DNA of 64,000 bases, taken from Phycisphaerales bacterium (GTDB taxonomy: Bacteria; Planctomycetota; UBA1135; UBA2386). Positions 53,916 to 61,530 of this stretch are shown here, piece by piece. Below the pieces are notes generated by a model, which did no database searches, had not been told where the DNA came from, and worked only from the letters and a program-made list of their open reading frames with translations. Each line of letters begins with the position of its first letter. The first letter of the stretch is position 1. Where the stretch lies: assembly GCA_020247305.1 (NCBI GenBank), contig JADCJE010000032.1, positions 24,108 through 88,107 on the forward strand, given 5' to 3'. A program made the position numbers and the translations under genes.

Positions 53916-56150
53916 ATGAAACAGATCGCGTTGCTCTCGTTCGCGGCGTTGGCTTCCAGCCTGATCGCGCAGTCGAACGCCGTGACGGGCCTCGATGGCC
54001 GCCTCTCGCTGATCGACGACCTCACCTACTACGGTCGCCGCGGCGCGGCCCACCCGAACGGCGAGGTCGGCATGGCGATGCTCAACGAGATGTGCAACCC
54101 GGGCAGCGTCGGCATCCCGTGGTCCGCGGCGATGGCGAGCAACCACCCGGTGTTCGGTTTCCTGCTGGTCCGCGTCAGCGGCGGCAGGATGGAGCAGATC
54201 AACGACTGGAGCTTCTGCAAGCACGCCTTCACGTCGACCAACTATTCGGGCGCGTGCGGCACCTGCAACACCCCCGGCGGCAGCGTCATGGGCGTCGGCT
54301 GCTCCGACACCTACGGGGCTGGCAACAACGCCGACCGCTTCTGGCTCGGCCCGCCCGCCGAGATCGACCCGTGGCTCGGCACGTGGAATCCGATCGGCAG
54401 CTACTTCGACTACGGCGACCCCGCCGTCACGGGCGCGTCGGCGATCGACGGCGTGCGTACGCTGAACGGCACGCAGACCAACGCCTTCGACTCGGTCAAG
54501 AACCGCATGACCGTGCGCGAGATCGACCTGACGACGCCGGTGGCCCAGTACTTCTACGCGATCCAGCTCATTCACCGGGGCGAGGCGGTCGCCAACCGCG
54601 GCGACAACCTCGCGTCGCGTGGCTGCACGCCGACGTACAGCGGCGGCTCCTGGTCGTTCCCGAACAACGCCAACCCGATGACGCTGGGCACGGTGCTGAC
54701 GCGCTGGCCGGGCGCCGAGGTCAACGTCGGCCAGAACGGCAACGACGACGGTCGATTCTTCGTCGGTTGCGTCGTCACGCCGCTCGGCGGCGGCAACTAC
54801 CACTACGAGTACGCCGTCCACAACGTCGACAACAACCGCGGCGGCGCGACGTTCCGCGTGCCGATCGACGCGGGCGCGGTCGCCAGCAACTTCTCGTTCG
54901 GCGACATCGACACCAACGCGCTCAATGAGTGGACCGCCGCGCGCGTCGGCAACGAGGTCGTGTTCACCGCGCCGGCGAGCAACCCGCTGAACTGGGGCAC
55001 GATCTACAACTTCGGCTTCGACGCCAACTTCGCCCCGGGTTCGGGCTTGGTGACCCTCGACGAGGCGCGGCTCGGCCCGGGCGCGCTCAGCGTCGGCGTC
55101 GGCGCCAAGGTGCCGAGCGGATCGACCTTCGCGCAGACCACGGCGGCGGGCATCGGCTGCGGCGGCGCCAATTGCCAGGCGTCGTTCTACGAGTTCTTCG
55201 TCAACGCTGCCGGCTTCGACCTCGCCAACTCGCGCTGGGCGCTGACCTTCAGCGGTGGCAACTACACCCTCAGCCAGGGCGGGGGCACGTTCGTCGCGCC
55301 CTCGGCATCGGCGACCAACATCACCGCGGGCGACGACAACGGGGCCACGGTGACGCTGCCGTTCTCGCTGCCGTACCCCGGTGGCACGACGAACGCCCTG
55401 TGGGTCTGCACCAACGGCTTCGTCCAGGCGGGCGGCAGCGACACGACCTACACCCCCTCGACGGGCGGGTTCCTGTCGGGCGCGCCGCGCTGGGCGGCGC
55501 TCTGGCACGACCTCAATGCGGGCGCCGGCCAGATCACGCTCGACAGCAGCCCGAGCGCCGTGCGCATCACGTTTAACGGGGTGCCGAACTACTCCGGCGG
55601 CGGCACGGCGACGTTCCAGTTCCAGTTCTTCCCGAACGGCAACGTCAACGTCGTCTACGGTGCGGTGGCTGCGGCGGGCAACGAGTACCTCGTCGGCTTC
55701 ACCCGTGGCAATGGCGCCGTGGATCCGGGCAGCTGGGACATCTCGGCCAACCTGCCCGGCGGCCTCGCCCTCTGCAGCGGCCCGACGCCGAACCTTGCGC
55801 TGTCGGCTTCGGCTCGCCCGATCATGGGCACGACGATCCAGCTGAACACGCTCAACATCCCCGGCGGCGCAGCGGTCGGCATCTCGATCCTCTCGCTGAC
55901 CGAGTACCCGGCGCCGGGCATCGACCTGACCACGCTGGGCATGCCGGGTTGCCGGCTCTACAGCGGCACGGACATCATGAACACGTTCCTCGTCGGCGGC
56001 TCGACGACGTCGGTGCCGTTCACGGTGCCGAATGTGCCGAGCGCGTCCGGGACGGTGGTCATGAACCAGTCGGCGGTGCTCAAGCAGGGCGTGAACACCT
56101 TCGGTGCGATCACGTCGAACGCGCTGCAGTTGCTGCTCGGCATCAACTGA
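53916..56150 (+). CDS. large secreted protein of unknown function
   Basis: A 744-residue exported protein with a Sec signal (MKQIALLSFAALASSLIA). The mature protein is rich in Gly, Asn, Ser, Thr and aromatic residues and poor in Lys, as expected for a cell-surface or extracellular beta-rich protein. Several Cys are likely in disulfides (a cluster in CGTCNTPGG, VGCSDT). A central part after residue ~470 (LPYPGGTTNALWVCTNGFVQ, WAALWHDLNAGAGQITL) recalls nidogen-like domains. The C-terminal ~115 residues (ALSASARPIMGTTIQLN, DLTTLGMPGCRLYSG) form a module that I recall from many planctomycete exoproteins. Function unknown. Confidence 0.8.
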   Translation: MKQIALLSFAALASSLIAQSNAVTGLDGRLSLIDDLTYYGRRGAAHPNGEVGMAMLNEMCNPGSVGIPWSAAMASNHPVFGFLLVRVSGGRMEQINDWSFCKHAFTSTNYSGACGTCNTPGGSVMGVGCSDTYGAGNNADRFWLGPPAEIDPWLGTWNPIGSYFDYGDPAVTGASAIDGVRTLNGTQTNAFDSVKNRMTVREIDLTTPVAQYFYAIQLIHRGEAVANRGDNLASRGCTPTYSGGSWSFPNNANPMTLGTVLTRWPGAEVNVGQNGNDDGRFFVGCVVTPLGGGNYHYEYAVHNVDNNRGGATFRVPIDAGAVASNFSFGDIDTNALNEWTAARVGNEVVFTAPASNPLNWGTIYNFGFDANFAPGSGLVTLDEARLGPGALSVGVGAKVPSGSTFAQTTAAGIGCGGANCQASFYEFFVNAAGFDLANSRWALTFSGGNYTLSQGGGTFVAPSASATNITAGDDNGATVTLPFSLPYPGGTTNALWVCTNGFVQAGGSDTTYTPSTGGFLSGAPRWAALWHDLNAGAGQITLDSSPSAVRITFNGVPNYSGGGTATFQFQFFPNGNVNVVYGAVAAAGNEYLVGFTRGNGAVDPGSWDISANLPGGLALCSGPTPNLALSASARPIMGTTIQLNTLNIPGGAAVGISILSLTEYPAPGIDLTTLGMPGCRLYSGTDIMNTFLVGGSTTSVPFTVPNVPSASGTVVMNQSAVLKQGVNTFGAITSNALQLLLGIN

Positions 56151-56179
56151 CCGCCGCCACAGGTGACCGCCGCCACAGG
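56148..56179 (+). repeat. tandem duplication of 16 bases at a gene end
   Basis: TGACCGCCGCCACAGG occurs twice in direct succession; the first copy starts with the stop codon of the secreted-protein gene. It looks like a small replication-slippage event in the convergent gap. Confidence 0.75.
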
Positions 56180-56245
56180 GCGATCGCACCGCGCTGCCGC
56201 GCCGGTGGCCCCCCGAGGCGCCGCGCACGACGCGCCGGCGCCGCC

Positions 56246-56929
56246 TCAGCTCAGCAGCAGCACGGCGGCGCCGATGAGCGCCGCGGTCTCGGTCCGCAAG
56301 ACGTGGCGACCGAGCCGTATGCCGCGGCAGCCGGCGCGATCGATGCCGGCGAGTTCCTCGGCGGTGAATCCACCCTCGGGGCCGACGAGCAACAGGGCCG
56401 TGCCGGGCGCGGCGGGCGCTGGCGCATCGCCGTCGGCGCGGGCGACGAACCGGTTCGCCGGCAAGGCGGCCTGCGCCAGCAGGTCGGCGAGTTCGCAGCC
56501 GGGCTGCACCGTCGGCAGCCACGCGCGATCGCATTGCCCGGCGGCCGCCGCGACGATCCGATCCCAACGGTCGGCGCGCGCTTCGGTCGGTCGGGTGCGG
56601 TGTGTCCAGATCGGTTGGAAGCTGGCGACGCCGACCTCGGTGCCGTGCTCCAGGAGCCACTCGACGCGCTGCAAGCGCGGCACGGCGAACGCGAGCGTCA
56701 ACGCGCACGGCGGCGGCGGCTCGTGGGCCACGTCAGTGACGTCGACGAAGCAGCCGCGGCGGTCGATCACCGCGACGGTGGCCTGCGCCGTGCCGCCGCG
56801 ACCGTCGCCCAAACGCACGGCATCGCCGACGCGGGCACGCAGCACGCGGCCGAGGTGGTGGGCCAGATCCTCGGGCAGCGCATGCCGACCGGGCGCGGGC
56901 AAGTCGGCGAGGAAGTACCGGTTCGCCAT
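56246..56929 (-). CDS. RsmE-type 16S rRNA methyltransferase, paralog 2
   Basis: A 227-residue SPOUT methyltransferase. The N-terminal PUA-like part is ANRYFLADLPAPGRHALPED and HHLGRVLRARVGDAVRLGDG. The knot region has LLLVGPEGGFTAEELAGID and IRLGRHVLRTETAALIGAAV. It keeps the standard GPEGG motif, whereas paralog 1 at 13102 has GPDGG. Cells normally have one RsmE; which of the two modifies U1498 is not clear. ATG 56929 begins the conserved N-terminus. It is divergent from the FHA-domain gene. Confidence 0.88.
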   Translation of the reverse strand: MANRYFLADLPAPGRHALPEDLAHHLGRVLRARVGDAVRLGDGRGGTAQATVAVIDRRGCFVDVTDVAHEPPPPCALTLAFAVPRLQRVEWLLEHGTEVGVASFQPIWTHRTRPTEARADRWDRIVAAAAGQCDRAWLPTVQPGCELADLLAQAALPANRFVARADGDAPAPAAPGTALLLVGPEGGFTAEELAGIDRAGCRGIRLGRHVLRTETAALIGAAVLLLS

Positions 56930-56998
56930 GTCCGAGTTGTAGCCACCGCAGCCGCGACGACGCACGCGCCGACCGCCACAAGTCCTTGTGGCAGCGGC

Positions 56999-57026
56999 TT
57001 GCGATGGCGGCGACAGCAGGTAGCGT
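56999..57026 (+). promoter_or_regulatory. promoter of the FHA/pilus-like operon
   Basis: TTGCGA (56999-57004), 16 bases, TAGCGT (57021-57026). It matches the rpmI promoter in spacing and in 14 of 16 bases around the -10 box. A 108-base leader follows. Confidence 0.55.
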
Positions 57027-57034
57027 TGCCGATT

Positions 57035-57121
57035 GTCCGACTCGGGTCAGGCGTCCCCCCGTGCCCGTCGGACGACTCGCTGTCTTGTCCGTCAGTCCCC
57101 GCGACCGCACGGTCGCCTGAC
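57035..57121 (+). promoter_or_regulatory. structured leader before the FHA gene
   Basis: Two hairpins can form: GTCCGAC (57035-57041) with GTCGGAC (57067-57073), and a strong one with GTCAG/CTGAC (57091-57095, 57117-57121) enclosing GCGACCG/CGGTCGC (57101-57107, 57110-57116). The second ends 13 bases before the ATG. It does not match any riboswitch consensus I know, and no Shine-Dalgarno is seen after it. Confidence 0.4.
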
Positions 57122-57134
57122 CCCTCGCAACTGC

Positions 57135-59078
57135 ATGGCAAAGTACGTCCTCGAGATCCTCGATGGGGATCGCGCCGGTGACGTCGTGGCAATCGCCGAT
57201 CGCGCGCTGCGCGTCGGTCGCAAGCCCGACAACGACCTGGTTCTCGCCGACGAGAAGACGTCGGGCGCGCACGCCGAGATCGTGAGCGAAGGCGACCGGT
57301 TCCTGCTGCGCGACCTGGGTTCCACCAACGGCACCTTCCTCGACGGCAAGCGGGTGACCGAGTTGGTGCTGTCGCCCGGCGATGTCGTGACGTTCGGACG
57401 CATCCGCTGCCGCTTCCGCAGCGACGACGCGGCCGCTGCGGTTGGCGAGGGCGCCGGACTGGAAGTGCGGCGGCTCGACACGTCGCGCCTGCGCGCGTCG
57501 TCGCGGTCGACGACGCTGCTGGCTGCCGTCCTGGTCGCCGGTCTCGCGGCGGGCGGCTGGTTCTTCCTGCAGGGGCGGACGGCGGACGGTGACGGCGCAG
57601 CGCAGCGTCGTCGACGCGAGCCGCTGGCTGTCGCCGACAACAAGTTGCCGCCGGTCGTCGCCCAGTGCGAGACGGAGGAAGGTTGGTCGCTGCGCGCGGC
57701 CGGGGCCGGCTTCGCGCCGTCGAGCGACGCCCACACGGGCAGCGGCAGCTTCGCCGCGCAGCGGAGCGAGACGGCCGACGCGGCTGACTTCGCCGTGATG
57801 CGCAACCAGGATCCGGTCACGGTCTTTCCGCTGCGCACCGTGACGCTGCGGGCGCACGTGCGCACCCGCGGCGCCGCACAAGCGGCGCTGCGCGCGGTGT
57901 TGTTCAGCGCCGGCGACCAGTCGCCGTTCGTGTTCCGCACCGGCACCAAGATGGCGGCGGCGCCGGAGTGGCAGACGGTCGAGGCGGTCGTGGGCGTGCC
58001 GCCGGGCTGCGACCGGCTGCAGGTGGAGATCGCCGCGCTGTTGCCGTCGGCCGACAGCGAGGTCCACGTCGACGACGTCGCCTGCATCGAGACGGGCCAG
58101 GCGCCGGTCGTCGAACTCCGCTTTGGCGATGGCAGTCCGACCGCGATCGGCACCGGCGCCGCACTCGCCATCCGCTCGGTCGACGCCGACAACCCGGCGA
58201 TCGTGCTCGACGTGCGTCCGCATGCCGTGCCGGCGCCGTTCGAGGCGCTGCACCGGGCCGAACTCTGCGTCTTGAGCGACCTCGGCGCCGCCATCACCGC
58301 GACGCCGGCGGAGCGCGGCTTCGCGCTCGCGGCGTCCGGCGTTCCGTCGCTGCAGTTCGTGCTGCCGGCGGAAGCGGCGAGCACTCTCACAACCGGTTCC
58401 GCCGCGGATGCCTACACGCCGACCTCTGCCGACGGCGAGTTCCGCGCCGCCAAGGCGCTGGTCGGCAAGGACCTCACGCGCGCCGAGTTCCAGTTCGAGG
58501 GCGAGGTCGCTTGCGTCGGCCGCAGTGCCAACGGCCGCTTCCGCCTGGCGACGCCCGTCGCCGCGGCGACGATCCACCTGTCGTTCCGCGCCGAACGCCA
58601 GCAGGCGTCGGAACTCGTCCGACAGGCTCGCCGCGCGCGCGAGCAAGGCCGGCCGGGCGAGGCGCTCGACCTCGTGCGCGTGGTCGCGACGCGCTGGCCG
58701 ATGGACAACGAGATCCTGGACCAGGCCGCGCAACTCGCTGGCGAGGTGTTGTCGCAGCAGGGCGAGACCCTGCGCGGGCTGCAGCGCGACCTCGACGAAG
58801 CGGCGTTCTTCTCGACGCGCGGCGGCTTCGAGCGCGTGGCGCTCGGCGTCGACGAACTGATCGCTCTCTACGGCACCCACAACCTCGGTGACGGCGCGGC
58901 GACCGCGGCGCTGCAGGAGCGGGCGAAGACCCGGCTCGCGGCGATCGACGCCATGAGCGCGGACCAGCAGCGGCAACGCCTGCGGGCGATGGAGCGCGCC
59001 TTCGGCGAGTCCCGGCAACCGGGTCTCGCCAAGCTCGTGCAGGACTACATCGGCAAGAACCTCGGCACGGAGCGCTGA
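57135..59078 (+). CDS. FHA-domain membrane protein
   Basis: A 647-residue protein with an N-terminal forkhead-associated domain that binds phosphothreonine: ALRVGRKPDNDLVL, EKTSGAHAEI and LRDLGSTNGTFLDG (residues ~20-95). One transmembrane helix lies near residue 125-145 (LLAAVLVAGLAAGGWFFL). The outside part has a beta-rich section that resembles a carbohydrate-binding or jelly-roll domain (residues ~170-320) and a C-terminal helical part with TPR-like character. Placed directly before PilM-, PilO- and PilP-like genes, it may connect kinase signalling to pilus or secretion assembly. That link is inference from position; the FHA call is firm. Confidence 0.82.
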   Translation: MAKYVLEILDGDRAGDVVAIADRALRVGRKPDNDLVLADEKTSGAHAEIVSEGDRFLLRDLGSTNGTFLDGKRVTELVLSPGDVVTFGRIRCRFRSDDAAAAVGEGAGLEVRRLDTSRLRASSRSTTLLAAVLVAGLAAGGWFFLQGRTADGDGAAQRRRREPLAVADNKLPPVVAQCETEEGWSLRAAGAGFAPSSDAHTGSGSFAAQRSETADAADFAVMRNQDPVTVFPLRTVTLRAHVRTRGAAQAALRAVLFSAGDQSPFVFRTGTKMAAAPEWQTVEAVVGVPPGCDRLQVEIAALLPSADSEVHVDDVACIETGQAPVVELRFGDGSPTAIGTGAALAIRSVDADNPAIVLDVRPHAVPAPFEALHRAELCVLSDLGAAITATPAERGFALAASGVPSLQFVLPAEAASTLTTGSAADAYTPTSADGEFRAAKALVGKDLTRAEFQFEGEVACVGRSANGRFRLATPVAAATIHLSFRAERQQASELVRQARRAREQGRPGEALDLVRVVATRWPMDNEILDQAAQLAGEVLSQQGETLRGLQRDLDEAAFFSTRGGFERVALGVDELIALYGTHNLGDGAATAALQERAKTRLAAIDAMSADQQRQRLRAMERAFGESRQPGLAKLVQDYIGKNLGTER

Positions 59079-59083
59079 CACGG

Positions 59084-60703
59084 ATGGCGACGAAGGCGAC
59101 GGCGTGTGATCTCGGCAGCCACAGCGCGAAGGCGCTGGTGGCATCGGCCGGCAAGCACGGTGTGAAGGTCCTGCGGTTCGCCGCGGTGCAGCGCGGGGAC
59201 GACGGCGTGGCGCCCTCGCTCGCCGGCTGCGGCGTGCCGCTGGGCGGCGCGGTGTGCGGCCTGACCGGGCGCGACATGATGCTGCGCTACAGCCAGGTGC
59301 CGCCGACGCCGGACTGGCAATTGCGCAACCTGATGGACCTGGAGATCGCCGACCTGTCCCAGCAATCGGGCGGCGCGCTGTCGGCGGACTACAACCTGCT
59401 GCCGAGCCAGGACGCCGAGTCCGGCGTCGACACGGTGCTGCTCGCGCTGGCCAAGGACGAAGCGCTCGACCGCTGCCAGAGCGAAGTGGCGGCCGCCGGC
59501 GGCACCGTCGCCGCGTTCGTGCCCAACTGCACGGCGCTCTACAACTGCTTCCTCAAGTGCGGCCCGGTCGAGGCCGACGCAGTCGTCTGCCTCGTGCACG
59601 TCGGCCACCAGACGATCGACGTCGCGATCGTCAAGGGCACCGACCTGCTTTTCGCCCGCAACCTGTCTTCGGGCGCCAAGGTCTTCGACGACGCGATCGC
59701 CGGCGCGTTCGGCGTGTCCGAGCGCAAGGCGGAGGCGCTGAAGAAGGACTTGCTGGACATCGATCCCGCGAACCGCGGTCGCCACGCCAGCGGGCAGGCC
59801 GAGAAGGTCGCGCTCGCCGCGACGTCTGCGGCCGGCGCGATCACGTCGGCGATCCAGTCGTCGATCTCGTTCTGCAAGGCGCAGACCAAGATGGCGGACC
59901 TGCGGGTCGACCGCGTGCTGCTGAGCGGCGGCGGCGCGCGCCTGCGCGGATTGCGCGGCTTCCTGCGTGAGGCGCTGCGCTGCCCGGTGGAGGAGTTCGA
60001 TCCCTTCGCCAACCTCGACCTGTCCGACCTGCCGCCCGCGGAAGCGGAATTGCTGGCGTCGATGCGCAGCGAGGCGGTCATCGCGCTTGGTCTCGCGGTG
60101 GGCAGGCTCGACGACTCGCTCTACGCCATCGAGATCCTGCCGGAAGCGGCGCGCAAGGCGCAGCGCTTCCGCGAACGCACGATCTGGAACATCGCCGCAG
60201 GCGTCGTCGTCGCCGCCGTGCTGGCGCTGGAGTGGTCGCACGGCAGCAAGGTGGTCGCCGCAGCGCAGGTCGCCGGATCGCAGCTGCGCCGCCAGATCGG
60301 CGCGGCCACGGCCATCCAAACGGATGCCGAGGGCCAGATCGCCGCCAACAAGTCCGAGCGCGGACTCGTCGAACACCTCGCCAACCAGGCGCTGGTGCAG
60401 CACGGCTTGCTGCGGGTGTCGCGCGCCGTCGCCGCGCACCTGCCGCCGCAGTTGTGGATCGAGAAGATCGAGGCGTCCGGCGGCGGCGCAGGCGGCCAGC
60501 GCAAGCGGCCGGCCATCGTCGTCGAGGGCGCCGGCAAGGAAGTCGACGGCGTGCAGACGAGCAGCGTCATCCTCGCGTTCAAGCAGGCAATGCAGGCGGA
60601 CCCGGGCATGGCCGGGTTGGAGCCGACGATGGTGCCCATCCCTACCCAGGACAAGTCCGAGCGCTTCCGCATCACCGTCGAACTCGCCAAGGAGGCCCAG
60701 TGA
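59084..60703 (+). CDS. PilM-PilN fusion, pilus/type II secretion inner-membrane platform
   Basis: A 539-residue protein. Residues ~1-350 are PilM-like, an actin-fold cytoplasmic protein: ACDLGSHSAKALVASAG, LVHVGHQTIDVAIVKGTDLL and VDRVLLSGGGARLRGLRGFL. A transmembrane helix follows (WNIAAGVVVAAVLALEW, near residue 370), then a periplasmic PilN-like region with coiled coil and a ferredoxin-like end (LPPQLWIEKIEASGG). PilM and PilN are usually separate proteins that bind each other. The fusion places them in one chain, as in GspL of type II secretion. A ribosome binding site AAGGAGG at 60689-60695 precedes the next gene, which it overlaps by TGATG. Confidence 0.82.
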   Translation: MATKATACDLGSHSAKALVASAGKHGVKVLRFAAVQRGDDGVAPSLAGCGVPLGGAVCGLTGRDMMLRYSQVPPTPDWQLRNLMDLEIADLSQQSGGALSADYNLLPSQDAESGVDTVLLALAKDEALDRCQSEVAAAGGTVAAFVPNCTALYNCFLKCGPVEADAVVCLVHVGHQTIDVAIVKGTDLLFARNLSSGAKVFDDAIAGAFGVSERKAEALKKDLLDIDPANRGRHASGQAEKVALAATSAAGAITSAIQSSISFCKAQTKMADLRVDRVLLSGGGARLRGLRGFLREALRCPVEEFDPFANLDLSDLPPAEAELLASMRSEAVIALGLAVGRLDDSLYAIEILPEAARKAQRFRERTIWNIAAGVVVAAVLALEWSHGSKVVAAAQVAGSQLRRQIGAATAIQTDAEGQIAANKSERGLVEHLANQALVQHGLLRVSRAVAAHLPPQLWIEKIEASGGGAGGQRKRPAIVVEGAGKEVDGVQTSSVILAFKQAMQADPGMAGLEPTMVPIPTQDKSERFRITVELAKEAQ

Positions 60704-61530
60704 TGGACGCCGGCGCATTCGTGCAGGAGAACAAGCGCTGGCTGCTCGGCTGCGGCATCGGCGCCGTGGCCTGGCTCGTCGCCAGCATGGTGTTCGACTC
60801 GGTGCACGCCGCGACGCTGCCGACCGAGCGCAGCCTCGGCGCGCCGACCGGCCCGGTCTACACGCAGGCCGCGCTCGACGCGGCGCGGGCAGAGGGCGAG
60901 GAACTCGCCAAGGCCCGTGCTTCGCTGCAGCAGGCGCTCGCGTTCGCGCCCGGCCCGCGTTACCAGCTCGACGACAAGGGGCGGCCGGGCGACCAGCTGT
61001 TCCAGGCCAGCCGCGACCTCAAGCAGAAGGTCCTCGCCGCCGCCAACCAGCGCGACGTGCAGGTCACGGAGGGCGGCCTCGTGTGGGAGATCCCGACCGG
61101 CATCGACGAGATCCGTGCGACGCTGTTCGGCCTCGAGCTGGTCGACGAGTTGCAGCAGCGCCTGTTCGCCGCGCACGACGCGGTGCGCGCGGCGAACGAG
61201 GAGGCGATGGGGCTGCGCGTGGTGCTCGGCGTCAAGCTCGAAGCGCGGCGCGGCCAGCGCGGTCCGACGCGCAACCTGCGCGCGGGCGAGTTGGACCTGC
61301 GCGAACACTTCGTGCAGGAGCAGGTGGCGTTCCAGTTCCAGTCCGACGAGGCCACGGCGCTCGGCTTCCTGGAGGCGTGTCGAAGCCCCGGGCGGACGCT
61401 CGTCGTGGAGTCGTGGCAGATGCTGAAGCCGGCGCGGCCCGGCGAGCCGTGCGCCGTCAAGGGCACGCTGCTCGGCATCGCGGTCAAGCCGAAGGGCGCC
61501 GCCGCCGGCGCCGGTGAAGGAGGCAAGTGA
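60703..61530 (+). CDS. PilO-like inner-membrane protein
   Basis: A 275-residue protein with one N-terminal transmembrane helix (WLLGCGIGAVAWLVASMVF), a coiled-coil stretch (AALDAARAEGEELAKARASL) and a periplasmic domain of ferredoxin-like pattern (AVRAANEEAMGLRVVLGVKL, FQSDEATALGFLEACRSPG). That layout, and the place after PilMN, fit PilO/GspM. The sequence itself is weakly conserved, so the call rests partly on context. It is joined to both neighbours by TGATG overlaps. Confidence 0.65.
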   Translation: MDAGAFVQENKRWLLGCGIGAVAWLVASMVFDSVHAATLPTERSLGAPTGPVYTQAALDAARAEGEELAKARASLQQALAFAPGPRYQLDDKGRPGDQLFQASRDLKQKVLAAANQRDVQVTEGGLVWEIPTGIDEIRATLFGLELVDELQQRLFAAHDAVRAANEEAMGLRVVLGVKLEARRGQRGPTRNLRAGELDLREHFVQEQVAFQFQSDEATALGFLEACRSPGRTLVVESWQMLKPARPGEPCAVKGTLLGIAVKPKGAAAGAGEGGK

